Origin: Flavobacteriaceae bacterium
GTDB taxonomy: Bacteria; Bacteroidota; Bacteroidia; Flavobacteriales; Flavobacteriaceae
Length of the DNA stretch: 64,000 bases
Reading direction: 5' to 3'
Assembly (NCBI GenBank): GCA_016649715.1
Contig: JAENXC010000012.1
Span: forward strand, 1 to 64,000
Shown: positions 7,185-16,162 of the stretch, piece by piece
Numbering within the stretch: the stretch's first letter is position 1
Layout: every line of letters starts with the position of its first letter
The notes under the pieces: model-generated
The model's input: only the letters and a program-made list of their open reading frames with translations
Told to the model about the DNA's origin: nothing
Databases searched by the model: none
Translations under genes and position numbers: made by a program

Positions 7185-9493
7185 CAGCGAATAATCATTA
7201 TTTTTGAAACTTTGGTTTCCAGATTATCGTTTGTGGTAACCAACACAAAGTAAACTCCGGACCGCACTTTGTACTTTCCAAAAGCTGTGGTGTCCCAAAG
7301 AACGCTTCCTCCTTCCGAAGTTTCTTCAAAAACAAGGCTTCCGTTAATGTCGGTAATTTTTACATTGGCCTTTGCGGTAAGACCATCTATAGTTACGTTT
7401 CCATAAAATCCGGGACGCACTGGGTTGGGGAAGGCGTGCACGTTATCCAAGTTATCACTCGGGGCAGTGGCAGTTCCTTTATAAGCCACAAGGCCTTGGG
7501 TGGTGGCAAAATATACCACTCCGGTAAAAGGGTCTATTGAAATATCCTGCACATTGTTGGTGGGCAATGGCGAATTGTCCTTCGTAAAACGGAGCAAGGT
7601 TTCCTGCCCGTTTGGCGATAGATAAAACACTCCGGAAGTGGCCGTGGCTATCCATTTGTTGTTGGAGCCGTCCACTTCAATATCTGTGATGGATTGCTCG
7701 TAGAGTAGTTCCTGCGCCACTCCGTTTTCGAGGATGATAATTGCCTGCGATTCTGGGGTTGAGCCATCTTCAAAAAAACTGCCGGGGCTATAAAGTACCC
7801 TGAGTCCTTTTAAGGTTCCAATCCATAATTTATTTTGTTTATCGAAAGTAAGTGCGCGAATATTGTTTGTGGGAAGGTTACCGGCTCCCTGACTGTCTGT
7901 CATTTTATTGAATTTGTTGGTAGTGGGGTTGTACCCCATTACCCCGTTTTCATAAGACCCAAAAAAGATAGATCCTTCACGGCTAATGGCAAGTTTGGTA
8001 AGGGCTATTTCATTTTCGTTTGCTATGATGCTGGAAATATCAACTTTTTGAAACTGACCGCTCGGAGTAAGTTTTATCAGCCCTTCCTTTTCCTTGCTTT
8101 GCACAAACCACAGATTGCCCTGCGCGTCAAACTGGGAACCCAAGATACGTATTCCCGTATCTTTACCATTAACTATTACTCTTTTCAAAGGGCTATTGGT
8201 TTGGTCGTAAAGGATTTTTGGGGTTCCTTCCACAATTTTGAGCAATCCTCTTTCAAAAGAACTCATAAATACTTCGTCAGGATTTTGTGGGTTGATGGTA
8301 ACTTTAACCAAATCTGTCGGTTCGGCATTAACGGCCAAACTCAAATCTTTATAGGAAGTATTTGTCCACAAGGTGTCTTTAAGCTGACTGATTCCCCTTC
8401 TGCTTAAAACGCCATCGGGATAATACGGATTGTAATCAATATCCACTTCCCCAAAGCTTACCCATAATTGGCCCGGGGAAGCATCAATGGCAAATGGTCG
8501 GTTTCGGAGCGGACCATTGGGGAGTATTTGTGTGGGCTGGTTGCTTCCGAAAGGAACAATCAACAACCCATCTTCCTTGGTTCCGAGATAGAAATTGGAA
8601 CCAAAGGCATAGCCTGAAAGCAAGTTAAGGTCAAAACCTTGCACGTTGGTTACGGCTGCTTCCTGCACAAAACCTTCGGAATAGGAATGAATGGAATTCT
8701 CGGTGGTAATGGTCAATAAATCATCGGCCCCCCTAAATTTGAGAACATTGTCTGTAAAAGTTTGTACATTGGTCCTGGTTCCATCGGGTGTGAAACGCAG
8801 AATGGTGTTTACCCAATCAGCCGCATACAGCTCACTTCCCAATTTTTCCACAGCAGTGAAACCGCCGCCCATAATAGTTGTCCAGTTATGGTAATCGATT
8901 AAATTATCATCGGCCACCAACGCCCGGCGCATACCATCTAAAGAACTGGCTGCAAAAATATAGGGTTCCTGCACAGTGGTCTGCACGATGTTTATCTGGC
9001 CGCCGCCATCGCCAATGAAATAAGTATCCCCAAATTCAAGTCTTTCCAGATTATAGACTGAAATGCCATATTGGGTAGCAATATAAAGGTTGCCATTGTA
9101 TTCGTTGAAATTGTTGATTCGCTTTCGGTTTGGCGGGATGGTCTGTTTTTCCAAAATATCAACCACTTTCAAGATTTTTTCTTCGCCCTCTTTCACGATT
9201 TCAATCAGCCCGTTTTCGTAGCCAATGACCAATAAATTGAAAGCTTCACTATAATGGACTGTAGTTATGAATTCCCCCGAAAGCCCATTTACGGTGGAAA
9301 GCGTTTTGATTTCCTTTGTGGTAAGGTCATAGGTGAAAATCGCATTTTCGGCACCCACAAAAATCTTGTTGTCGCCCTGCGAAATATCTTTTATCGAAAC
9401 ATATGAAAAATGACCCGTCCAGCGGTCTTCGAAATTCTGGGCACTTGCCAGAAAGGGAAATAGTAATAGGATAGCAATGGCCCACCGCTTCAT
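7184..9493 (-). CDS. porZ: PorZ-like T9SS component: beta-propeller protein with C-terminal sorting-type domain
   Basis: About 769 residues from the ATG at 9491-9493. That start gives a clean signal peptide (MKRWAIAILLLFPFLASAQ), whereas a GTG nine codons earlier does not. The body is built of propeller blades with repeated two-component-regulator propeller words (NNFNEYNGNLYIATQYGISV, NNIRALTFDKQNKLWIGTLK). The last 80 residues form a T9SS-type C-terminal domain ending GVYFVLVTTNDNLETKVSKI. PorZ is part of the outer-membrane attachment complex, where it is thought to deliver anionic LPS to the sortase PorU. The pairing with recO is, from memory, conserved in flavobacteria and supports the call. 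A generic T9SS cargo propeller is the alternative. Confidence 0.82.
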   Translation of the reverse strand: MKRWAIAILLLFPFLASAQNFEDRWTGHFSYVSIKDISQGDNKIFVGAENAIFTYDLTTKEIKTLSTVNGLSGEFITTVHYSEAFNLLVIGYENGLIEIVKEGEEKILKVVDILEKQTIPPNRKRINNFNEYNGNLYIATQYGISVYNLERLEFGDTYFIGDGGGQINIVQTTVQEPYIFAASSLDGMRRALVADDNLIDYHNWTTIMGGGFTAVEKLGSELYAADWVNTILRFTPDGTRTNVQTFTDNVLKFRGADDLLTITTENSIHSYSEGFVQEAAVTNVQGFDLNLLSGYAFGSNFYLGTKEDGLLIVPFGSNQPTQILPNGPLRNRPFAIDASPGQLWVSFGEVDIDYNPYYPDGVLSRRGISQLKDTLWTNTSYKDLSLAVNAEPTDLVKVTINPQNPDEVFMSSFERGLLKIVEGTPKILYDQTNSPLKRVIVNGKDTGIRILGSQFDAQGNLWFVQSKEKEGLIKLTPSGQFQKVDISSIIANENEIALTKLAISREGSIFFGSYENGVMGYNPTTNKFNKMTDSQGAGNLPTNNIRALTFDKQNKLWIGTLKGLRVLYSPGSFFEDGSTPESQAIIILENGVAQELLYEQSITDIEVDGSNNKWIATATSGVFYLSPNGQETLLRFTKDNSPLPTNNVQDISIDPFTGVVYFATTQGLVAYKGTATAPSDNLDNVHAFPNPVRPGFYGNVTIDGLTAKANVKITDINGSLVFEETSEGGSVLWDTTAFGKYKVRSGVYFVLVTTNDNLETKVSKIMIIR

Positions 9494-9604
9494 AGAAAAA
9501 CTAGTTTTGTTTATTAACACGCTAAAATACTATTTATTGCGGGATGTGAACGAAAAAGCCTTTCCCTATCTTTTAATTCCTATCGTTATTTGTAAGAAAA
9601 AAAA

Positions 9605-9715
9605 GGACATAAGATAAAAGGACGTAAGACATAGGACTATTACTTTCTGCCTTTTTTAAAAAATCTATATGATTCTTTAAACAAACAGATTTTTTTTGTC
9701 TTATGTCTTACGTCA
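9605..9715. repeat. Inverted repeat of the GTCTTACGTC word family
   Basis: Left arm gacgtaagacataggac (9621-9637) and right arm gtcttatgtcttacgtc (9698-9714) are reverse complements with one mismatch. The left side has an extra direct copy of the word (ggacataaga at 9605). The same words recur at 18122-18150. The block occupies most of the porZ-gdhA intergenic gap. Confidence 0.7.
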
Positions 9716-9732
9716 ATTTTTAGTTGAAAGCG

Positions 9733-11076
9733 CTATACCACTCCTTGGGCCAACATGGCATCGGCCACTTTAACAAAGCCCGCAATATTTGCTCCTTTTA
9801 CGTAATCTACATAACCATCGCCATCATTTCCGTATTGTACGCAAGCGGCGTGTATGTTGTTCATAATACTGTGAAGTTTTTCGTCAACTTCCGCTGCGGT
9901 CCAACTTAAACGAAGCGAGTTTTGCGACATTTCCAAACCAGAGGTCGCAACACCTCCTGCATTTGATGCTTTTCCGGGAGAGAACAAAATCCTCGCTTTT
10001 TGAAATGCTTCAATTGCTTCTGGGGTGCAGGGCATGTTGGCTCCTTCGCCCACGCAAGTACAGCCGTTCTTTAAAAGCAGGGCTGCCTCTTCGCCGTTCA
10101 ATTCGTTTTGGGTTGCGCAAGGAAGGGCAATATCACATTTCACTTCCCACGGGCGTTTTCCTTCAACATATTTTGAGCCAGTATATTTCTCAGTGTATTC
10201 AGAAATACGGCCACGTCTTTCGTTTTTCAGATCCATTACGAAAGCGAGCTTTTCTTCATTGATGCCTTCCGGGTCATAAATATATCCAGCAGAATCTGAA
10301 AATGTAACTACTTTTCCTCCAAATTCAATCGCTTTTTCAGCAGCATATTGGGCAACGTTTCCTGAACCAGAAATAACCACTGTTTTTCCTTTGAAGCTTT
10401 CGCCTTTGGTTTCGAGCATGTTTTTTGCGAAATATACATTTCCATATCCAGTTGCTTCGGGACGGATTAGCGACCCGCCATACGAACGGCCTTTGCCGGT
10501 AAGTACGCCAGTAAACTCGTTACGGATGCGTTTGTACTGGCCAAACAAAAAGCCAATTTCACGGCCGCCAACGCCAATATCCCCAGCGGGAACGTCAGTA
10601 TCCGCACCAATATACTTGCTAAGTTCAGTCATAAAACTTTGGCAGAAACGCATGACTTCATTGTCGCTTTTCCCTTTTGGGTCAAAGTTGGAGCCTCCTT
10701 TCCCGCCGCCCATTGGAAGCGTGGTGAGACTATTTTTAAAAGTTTGTTCAAACCCTAAAAATTTCAATATACTAAGGTTTACCGATGGGTGAAAACGCAA
10801 GCCCCCTTTGTATGGTCCAATAGCGGAATTGAACTGAATTCTGTACCCTTTGTTTACTTGTATTTCGCCCTTATCGTCAGTCCAAGGCACACGGAAAAGG
10901 ATGGTGCGCTCTGGCTCTACCATACGTTCCAGCAATTTCTTGTTGGCGTATTTTTCATTGACCTCAATAAAAGGGATTACGGTTTCGGCAACCTCGGTTA
11001 CCGCCTGAAGGAATTCAGGTTCATTGGGATTGAGTTTTTCGACTTCAGAGATGAAATCTTTGATGCTTTGCTTCAT
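9733..11076 (-). CDS. gdhA: NADP-type glutamate dehydrogenase
   Basis: 447 residues, the standard length of the hexameric bacterial enzyme that makes L-glutamate from 2-oxoglutarate and ammonium. The substrate region PYKGGLRFHP is at 88-97, the catalytic lysine is in PMGGGKGG (K126), and D-rich GADTDVPAGDIGVGGREIG follows. The nucleotide-binding motif VVISGSGNVAQYAAEKA is in the second domain. The length and these motifs fit the NADP(H)-dependent class better than the long NAD class. A TAnnTTTG promoter lies about 115 nt upstream of the ATG. The gene stands alone and is divergent from the next gene. Confidence 0.95.
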   Translation of the reverse strand: MKQSIKDFISEVEKLNPNEPEFLQAVTEVAETVIPFIEVNEKYANKKLLERMVEPERTILFRVPWTDDKGEIQVNKGYRIQFNSAIGPYKGGLRFHPSVNLSILKFLGFEQTFKNSLTTLPMGGGKGGSNFDPKGKSDNEVMRFCQSFMTELSKYIGADTDVPAGDIGVGGREIGFLFGQYKRIRNEFTGVLTGKGRSYGGSLIRPEATGYGNVYFAKNMLETKGESFKGKTVVISGSGNVAQYAAEKAIEFGGKVVTFSDSAGYIYDPEGINEEKLAFVMDLKNERRGRISEYTEKYTGSKYVEGKRPWEVKCDIALPCATQNELNGEEAALLLKNGCTCVGEGANMPCTPEAIEAFQKARILFSPGKASNAGGVATSGLEMSQNSLRLSWTAAEVDEKLHSIMNNIHAACVQYGNDGDGYVDYVKGANIAGFVKVADAMLAQGVV

Positions 11077-11192
11077 TGTTTAAAATTTTATTTTACTTTT
11101 AGCGAATTCCGTATAGTGGGCTATCACAATGTGTTTTGTCCAATTTTTGTTGAAAAAGACACCTTAAACAAACCGTTCACATAAGGAAGGCA

Positions 11193-11227
11193 CAAATATA
11201 AGCGTTATGATAAAAACTGTGCGCCAA
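11193..11227 (-). promoter_or_regulatory. Candidate gdhA promoter
   Basis: On the minus strand TATATTTG occupies 11200-11193 and TTG occupies 11227-11225. The 24-nt spacer is slightly long. It implies a leader of about 110 nt before the gdhA ATG. Confidence 0.4.
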
Positions 11228-11282
11228 TTTTTTACATATTAGCTAAATAGTATTATTAATTTCACTGTTGCACATGTTTTTA

Positions 11283-11290
11283 TATATTTG
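11283..11290 (+). promoter_or_regulatory. -7 element that helps decide the start of the next gene
   Basis: TATATTTG at 11283-11290 matches the Bacteroidota -7 box. Transcription would begin near 11296, after the first possible ATG (11293). This favours the ATG at 11320 as the real start. Confidence 0.45.
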
Positions 11291-11319
11291 CTATGTCTCA
11301 ATCTAATCCCATATTTATA

Positions 11320-12099
11320 ATGAATACCAGATTTTTGTTATTGGTATTTTTCTTGTTGGTTTTTGCAAAGCAAGAAGTTTACAGTCAATTTGGCTTTTCT
11401 CACGAGGTGGGTATAATTACCGGGCCTGTAGTTTTCTATTCAGATTTCGGTCAGCGGAACAACTTTGAAACCAATGGTAAGAACACTGGTTTTGGGATTG
11501 GCCTTATCCATTATCTCAACTTTTCTTACCGCGCAGATTGTAACTGCTACACGCGGGATAAGTATTTTAACGACCACTTTAAAATCCGTAACGAGATTGA
11601 TTACCACAAAACCCATTTGGCACATTATGGCCGTTGGGTAGCCCCTGATCAAACATCACTTTTTGCAGATCAACTTCGTGCAATGAGCGGTACTGTTAGT
11701 GTCTTTGAAATTGGTTCACAACTTGAATATTTTCCATTGAGCATTCGCGATTTTGCGGCGGGTGCATATAAAATTGCACCATTCATAAGCTTTGGTGCGC
11801 ATTATGTGAGCTATGACCCGGAAGTAACCACTTCATTTGGTAATGGTAGTTTTGTATATCCGAATGTTCCTTTAAAATATGAAAATGCCAGAAATAACGA
11901 TCCCGGTTCAACTTGGGCTGTTGTTGGAAGTGTTGGAATACGCTACAAATTGACTCCTTTGAGTGATTTGATGCTTGATAGCCGCTGGGAGCATTACTTC
12001 AGTAACTGGGTAGATGGACTGAACCCTGATGTGCCCGAAAACAAAGCCAATGAATGGATTTATTGGCTGAATATTGGATATATCTATTATATAGAATAA
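11320..12099 (+). CDS. Exported outer-membrane protein, THC0290_0291-like family
   Basis: 259 residues from the ATG at 11320, which places a clean signal peptide (MNTRFLLLVFFLLVFAKQEV..YS) at the N-terminus. The mature part alternates short beta strands rich in Gly, Tyr and Phe (FSHEVGIITGPVVFYSDFG, SVGIRYKLTPLSDLMLDSRW) and ends in an aromatic strand (IYWLNIGYIYYIE), as in outer-membrane beta-barrels. It resembles, from memory, the THC0290_0291 family found beside gdhA in flavobacteria. The function is unknown. A strong bidirectional terminator follows the stop. Confidence 0.6.
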   Translation: MNTRFLLLVFFLLVFAKQEVYSQFGFSHEVGIITGPVVFYSDFGQRNNFETNGKNTGFGIGLIHYLNFSYRADCNCYTRDKYFNDHFKIRNEIDYHKTHLAHYGRWVAPDQTSLFADQLRAMSGTVSVFEIGSQLEYFPLSIRDFAAGAYKIAPFISFGAHYVSYDPEVTTSFGNGSFVYPNVPLKYENARNNDPGSTWAVVGSVGIRYKLTPLSDLMLDSRWEHYFSNWVDGLNPDVPENKANEWIYWLNIGYIYYIE

Positions 12100-12114
12100 A
12101 AGAATTAAACTAAA

Positions 12115-12162
12115 TAAAAAAGGGGGTCGGATTTAATAAAATCCGACCCCCTTTTTTATTTC
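12115..12162. terminator. Bidirectional rho-independent terminator
   Basis: A-run, stem ggggtcggattt, short AT loop, aaatccgacccc, T-run. The 14-bp stem is perfect and has A/T tracts on both sides. It can serve both the + strand outer-membrane gene and the convergent PLP-enzyme gene. Confidence 0.92.
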
Positions 12163-12177
12163 TAGTAAACGATTGAA

Positions 12178-13320
12178 TTATCCGATTGCCTGTTTCAAAT
12201 CTGCAATCAAATCTTCTGCATCTTCAATCCCCACGGAAAGACGGATCAACGAATCCACAACCCCTGTTTTTTCGCGTTCCTCTTTTGGAATGCTGGCGTG
12301 CGTCATACTCGCTGGATGGCCAGCAAGGCTTTCCACTCCGCCAAGACTTTCTGCCAAGGTGAATATTTTTAAATTCTCAACTATTTTGATGGCTTCTTTA
12401 TAATTGTTTCCTTTAGTAACGAAGGAAATCATCCCGCCAAAATCCTTCATTTGTTCTTTCGCAATTGCATGGTTTGGATGGCTTTCAAAACCGGGCCAAT
12501 ACACTTTTTCAATCTTTGGATGATTGGCTAAATATTCCGCAACGGCTTTCCCGTTTTCGCAATGGCGTTGCATACGGATGTGAAGCGTTTTTAACCCACG
12601 CAATACAAGGAAACTGTCCTGCGGGCCGCAAACAGCACCACTGGCATTTTGGATGAAATACAGTCTTTCTGCGAGTTCTTTGTCTTTTACAATCAGAGCT
12701 CCCATAACTACATCGCTGTGCCCGCCAAGATATTTTGTGGCGCTGTGCATCACAATATCGGCGCCCATTTCTAACGGTTGCTGCAAATAGGGCGTTGCAA
12801 AAGTGTTGTCGACTGCAAGCAGGACTTTATGTTTTTTGGCTATAGAAGCTGCTTTTTTAATATCAATGATGTTCATCATCGGATTGGTTGGCGTTTCTAC
12901 CCAAATCAGTTTGGTTTTATCATTCACATAATCTTCGATTCTTTCAGCATTTTCCATCCCTATGAAATGGAACTTGATACCAAACCCTTCAAAAATCTTT
13001 GTGAACAAACGGTAGGTTCCTCCGTAAAGGTCATTGGTGGAGATTACCTCATCGCCGGGTTTCAAAAGTTTCATCACAGCATCGATCGCCGCGAGCCCAC
13101 TGCCAAAGGCAAGTCCGAATTCGCCATTTTCAATGCTGGCAAAAGCGCGCTCCAAAGCAGCACGAGTTGGATTTCCGCTGCGCGAATATTCAAACCCTTT
13201 ATGCCCGCCGGGCGTGGTTTGCGAATAGGTTGAAGTTTGATAAATAGGCGGCATTACGGCCCCATATGCTGGATCTACATTGTGCTGCCCGCCGTGTATT
13301 GTTTTTGTGTTGAATTTCAT
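12178..13320 (-). CDS. metB: Cys/Met-metabolism PLP enzyme: cystathionine gamma-synthase or gamma/beta-lyase
   Basis: 380 residues, the usual length of this fold-type I family. PLP is bound by K196 in MHSATKYLGGHSDVVMG. Other family signatures are YSRSGNPTR (46-53), GSGLAAIDAV (73-82), VETPTNPMMNI, AVDNTFATP and, near the C-terminus, SLGGVESLAGHPASMTHASI. The SLGGVESL-HPASMTH combination is common to cystathionine gamma-synthases and lyases. Sequence reading alone does not separate MetB from MetC or a methionine gamma-lyase. No S-box or other riboswitch was recognised in the leader. TACATTTG at 13436-13429 on the minus strand is a possible -7 box. Confidence 0.85.
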   Translation of the reverse strand: MKFNTKTIHGGQHNVDPAYGAVMPPIYQTSTYSQTTPGGHKGFEYSRSGNPTRAALERAFASIENGEFGLAFGSGLAAIDAVMKLLKPGDEVISTNDLYGGTYRLFTKIFEGFGIKFHFIGMENAERIEDYVNDKTKLIWVETPTNPMMNIIDIKKAASIAKKHKVLLAVDNTFATPYLQQPLEMGADIVMHSATKYLGGHSDVVMGALIVKDKELAERLYFIQNASGAVCGPQDSFLVLRGLKTLHIRMQRHCENGKAVAEYLANHPKIEKVYWPGFESHPNHAIAKEQMKDFGGMISFVTKGNNYKEAIKIVENLKIFTLAESLGGVESLAGHPASMTHASIPKEEREKTGVVDSLIRLSVGIEDAEDLIADLKQAIG

Positions 13321-13389
13321 AGACTTCTCATAAATTCTAAAGTGACAATCAGCAATATTAAAACTATATTGTATGATTTATTATAACTT

Positions 13390-13422
13390 TTGCAATAGCT
13401 GATTTTAAAGTCCTTACTTTTG
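13390..13422 (+). promoter_or_regulatory. Promoter for the DUF3298 lipoprotein gene
   Basis: TTG at 13390-13392 and TACTTTTG at 13415-13422, spacer 22 nt. It leaves a leader of about 135 nt to the lipoprotein ATG at 13566. Confidence 0.45.
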
Positions 13423-13565
13423 AAAACGCAAATGTAATAGTTTCGTTTGTGATAGCTAACCATCCATTACTTTTAACGTATGAAATGCCCATTAACAAAT
13501 TGCAAACCAACGAAGGGTGTAAATCGGGGCATCCCATCTTCCTATTTCTCAAATATTATATACAG

Positions 13566-14330
13566 ATGAATAACAAAATTGCGGCACTGGTTTTAGTTGC
13601 CTTTATATCCGTGGGTTGTGACCGGGAAAAAAACATCGAATTTTCTTCCGAAAGTTTTACCGAAAAAGAACTCTCCATCTGCAAAAACAGCAAATGTCCC
13701 GAAATAACCATCAATTACGTAGAGGTTTTTGGCGATGACGAAGTTTCTGAAAAAATAAATCAAAAAATCAAAAACTTTATTTATAGTTCTCTGCAAATAG
13801 GTGAAAACACAGGCCCAGCCGCCAAAACAATCCAAGAAGCCGCAACTGGTTTTGTTGAAGCCTACAATGCGGACAATGCGGAGTTTCCCGATATGGCTGG
13901 AGAGTATTTTGCTGAAATTTCGGTGAATGAAATTTACACTTCCAAAAAGCATCTGTGTTTTGAAATGGGACAATACCTCTACACCGGTGGTGCCCATGGT
14001 TATGGCACTACTTCATTTTTAAACATTGACCCAAATACTGGAGAAGAACTCACTGCAAAAGAACTTTTCAAGAATTATAAAGATTTTACAGCTTTCGCCG
14101 AAAAGAAATTTCGCGCACAGCAAAAAATACCCACTGACCAAGCCATAAATGAGTTGGGGTTTTGGTTTGAAGGTGATGAATTCCACTTGCCCGAAAGCGT
14201 CGGTTTCACTCAGGACAGCCTTATTTTTGTTTACAACCAATACGATATTGCTAGCTATGCCGATGGCGCTATAGAATTAAAAATAGCGATGAAAGAAGCC
14301 GAGCCATTCCTCAGTATTGACAAATTTTGA
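13566..14330 (+). CDS. Lipoprotein with DUF4163/DUF3298 (RsiV-like) domains
   Basis: 254 residues from the ATG at 13566. The frame is open further upstream, but only this start gives a lipoprotein signal (MNNKIAALVLVAFISVGC). The C-terminal region YTGGAHGYGTTSFLNIDP and GEELTAKELFKNYKDF is typical of DUF3298, a lysozyme-binding or anti-sigma RsiV-like periplasmic domain. The N-terminal part (NYVEVFGDDEVSEKINQKI) fits the DUF4163 half. No partner sigma factor is adjacent. Three nucleotides separate its stop from the next gene, so it heads a small operon with arsC-like and EamA genes. Confidence 0.78.
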   Translation: MNNKIAALVLVAFISVGCDREKNIEFSSESFTEKELSICKNSKCPEITINYVEVFGDDEVSEKINQKIKNFIYSSLQIGENTGPAAKTIQEAATGFVEAYNADNAEFPDMAGEYFAEISVNEIYTSKKHLCFEMGQYLYTGGAHGYGTTSFLNIDPNTGEELTAKELFKNYKDFTAFAEKKFRAQQKIPTDQAINELGFWFEGDEFHLPESVGFTQDSLIFVYNQYDIASYADGAIELKIAMKEAEPFLSIDKF

Positions 14331-14333
14331 ACC

Positions 14334-14690
14334 ATGCAAAAAGTATATTATTTATCAACCTGCGACACCTGCAAAAGGGTGATGGATGAAATCGGGATTC
14401 CTTCGTCTTTTATAAAGCAGGACACCAAAATACAGCGCATTACAGAGAATGAACTGGACGAACTTTTCAACCTTACCGATAGTTACGAAGAACTTTTCAG
14501 CCGCAGGGCGAAGCTTTTCCAAGAGCGCGATTTAAAGGAAGAAACCCTTTTGGAAGAAGATTACAAAAGGCTTATTTTAAAGCACTACACTTTTTTGAAA
14601 CGCCCTATAATTGTAAACAACGATAAAATTTTTATCGGCAGTAGTCCGAAAACGGTTGCCGCAGCCAAAAAATCTATCCATTCCAATTGA
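14334..14690 (+). CDS. ArsC/Spx-family thioredoxin-fold protein
   Basis: 118 residues. The CxxC pair at 10-13 (YLSTCDTCKRVMDEI) opens a thioredoxin-like fold. KRPIIVNNDKIFIGSSP near the C-terminus matches the ArsC/YffB pattern, where a conserved Arg (in LKRP) is part of the active site. Members reduce arsenate with glutathione or thioredoxin, or act as Spx-like regulators. With no ars neighbours, arsenate reduction is not established here. Its TGA overlaps the ATG of the transporter gene (TGATG). Confidence 0.82.
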   Translation: MQKVYYLSTCDTCKRVMDEIGIPSSFIKQDTKIQRITENELDELFNLTDSYEELFSRRAKLFQERDLKEETLLEEDYKRLILKHYTFLKRPIIVNNDKIFIGSSPKTVAAAKKSIHSN

Positions 14691-15591
14691 TGGATCGGCG
14701 TTTGGTTGCCATACTTGCCGCCACTGCAACCGAAACCATTTACGGCATAAACCACACCGTGGCTAAAGGATTGATGCCACACGTAATTCAACCTTTTGGA
14801 TTTATCGTTTTGCGTGTGGGTGGTGCAGCCATCCTTTTTTGGCTTTTAAGTTTATTTACAAAATCAGAGAAAATCGAAACAAAAGATTGGTGGCGTATTT
14901 TTGCCTGCGCTATTTTCGGGATGGTGCTCAATATGCTAATGTTTTTTAAAGGACTAAGCCTTTCAACCCCCATAAATAGTGCGGTTTCTATGACTATTAC
15001 TCCAGTTTTGTTATTGCTCCTCACGGCGCTTATCTTACGCGAACGCATTACTTGGATCAAAACCTCAGGGATTATTTTTGGGCTCTCGGGCGCCTTGGTG
15101 CTCATTCTCTTTCAGGAAAAAACACAAACCAACGCTCCGAATATTCCCTTTGGAAATTTGCTGTTTGTGCCAACGCCATTTCGTATTCCTTCTATTTGAT
15201 TTTAGTGAAACCACTAGTTGCCAAATACAAAGCCATTACGTTGTTGAAGTTTTTCTTTCTTATCGCTTTCTGTATCAATCTGCCCATTGGTTATTCAGAA
15301 GTCATCCAGGTAGAATGGGCACAACTCACTTTTTCGGAAGTTGGCCAAATAATTTTTGTAGTAGTAGCCACAACATTTTTAACTTATCTGTTCAATATTT
15401 TCGCTTTGAAACAATTGAGCCCATCCACCGTTGGGGTTTTCATTTATTTACAGCCCGTGGTGGCAACCATCTTCGCCATTTTGGCCGGGGCAGATACCTT
15501 AAACGCAATCCGAATTGGGGCGGCGTGCTTGATTTTTATGGGGGTTTTCCTTTCAACCCGAAAACCGAGAAAAACCAGTTTTTCCACCTAA
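14690..15591 (+). pseudogene. EamA/DMT-family transporter interrupted by a -1 frameshift
   Basis: Two reading frames together make one drug/metabolite transporter of about 300 residues with ten expected membrane helices. The first part (from the ATG at 14690, coupled to arsC by TGATG) ends prematurely at 15199 after NLLFVPTPFRIPSI. The second part, in the -1 frame, continues as CANAISYSFYLILVKPLVAK and runs to 15591 with LQPVVATIFAILAGADTLNA. The two EamA repeats are both well preserved. One extra T in the TTT at 15164-15166 would restore a continuous protein. It may be a young pseudogene, a sequencing or assembly error, or a phase-variable tract. The tract is too short for the last to be likely. 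Confidence 0.8.
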
Positions 15592-15593
15592 GG

Positions 15594-16076
15594 TTATTGT
15601 AGCTTTAAATCCTTTGGCCGCTCGCTGTATTTTCGGGTGCTTTCTTTGGTGATTATTTTGAAATCGTCCGTCTTTTCCACTGCGTTCATTTTCTTTAAAA
15701 AAAGTTCTGGAAGGCCCACCAATTTTCGTTTTTCCAAATCTATCCATGCGCCCATCATTTCACAACGCGCAATATTCTTTCCTTTTTCGTCGTAAAAATT
15801 ATGGAGAAATTCAAAATACATCCCGTCTTCGGAAATACCTTTCAACTGAAGTGAAACAGTTATTGGTTTCCCAGGAAAAACTTCCCGGAAATAGTACATA
15901 TGCTCATAAAATGCCACCGCACCAAGATTATGCTTTGTCAAGTTCGTCAAGTCCAGTCCGCTTTCCATAAAAAAACTCATACGGGTATGGCTCATATAAT
16001 CTATATAGGCGCTGTTTCGCAAATGGCGGTTTGCATCCACATCGCTCCAGCGAATTTCAAATTGTTTTGTGTACAT
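15594..16076 (-). CDS. Acyl-CoA thioesterase, 4-hydroxybenzoyl-CoA thioesterase-like hotdog protein
   Basis: 160 residues from the ATG at 16074-16076 (MYTKQFEIRWSDVDANRHLR). RWSDVDANRHLRNSAYIDYM is the classic hotdog active-site loop, with the catalytic Asp in the D-x-N-x-H region. The rest (AVAFYEHMYYFREVFPGKPI) fits the YbgC/FatA-like group. The substrate is probably a fatty or aromatic acyl-CoA or acyl-ACP, not determinable here. An open frame extends 14 codons upstream, but the promoter at 16092-16118 would exclude it. It is convergent with the EamA gene, with stops 2 nt apart. Confidence 0.8.
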   Translation of the reverse strand: MYTKQFEIRWSDVDANRHLRNSAYIDYMSHTRMSFFMESGLDLTNLTKHNLGAVAFYEHMYYFREVFPGKPITVSLQLKGISEDGMYFEFLHNFYDEKGKNIARCEMMGAWIDLEKRKLVGLPELFLKKMNAVEKTDDFKIITKESTRKYSERPKDLKLQ

Positions 16077-16091
16077 CTTCAAATTTTTATA

Positions 16092-16118
16092 CAAATTTAA
16101 GGTACTTTTGTTATGCAA
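16092..16118 (-). promoter_or_regulatory. Promoter of the thioesterase gene
   Basis: On the minus strand TTG is at 16118-16116 and TAAATTTG at 16099-16092, spacer 16 nt. Transcription would start near 16085, giving a short leader to the ATG at 16076. Confidence 0.55.
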
Positions 16119-16162
16119 GCATAGTAAATGTGTTTTGTTTCTGTTAAAATTCTATTTGAAAA

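Noticed and set aside
7835-8407. 190-residue reading frame opposite porZ
   Set aside because: It lies wholly antisense to the well-supported porZ frame and has no family features; similarly for long antisense frames opposite metB, gdhA and purD.
13321-13450. SAM riboswitch before the Cys/Met PLP enzyme gene
   Set aside because: No conserved SAM-riboswitch core or stable leader structure could be recognised in this AT-rich stretch.
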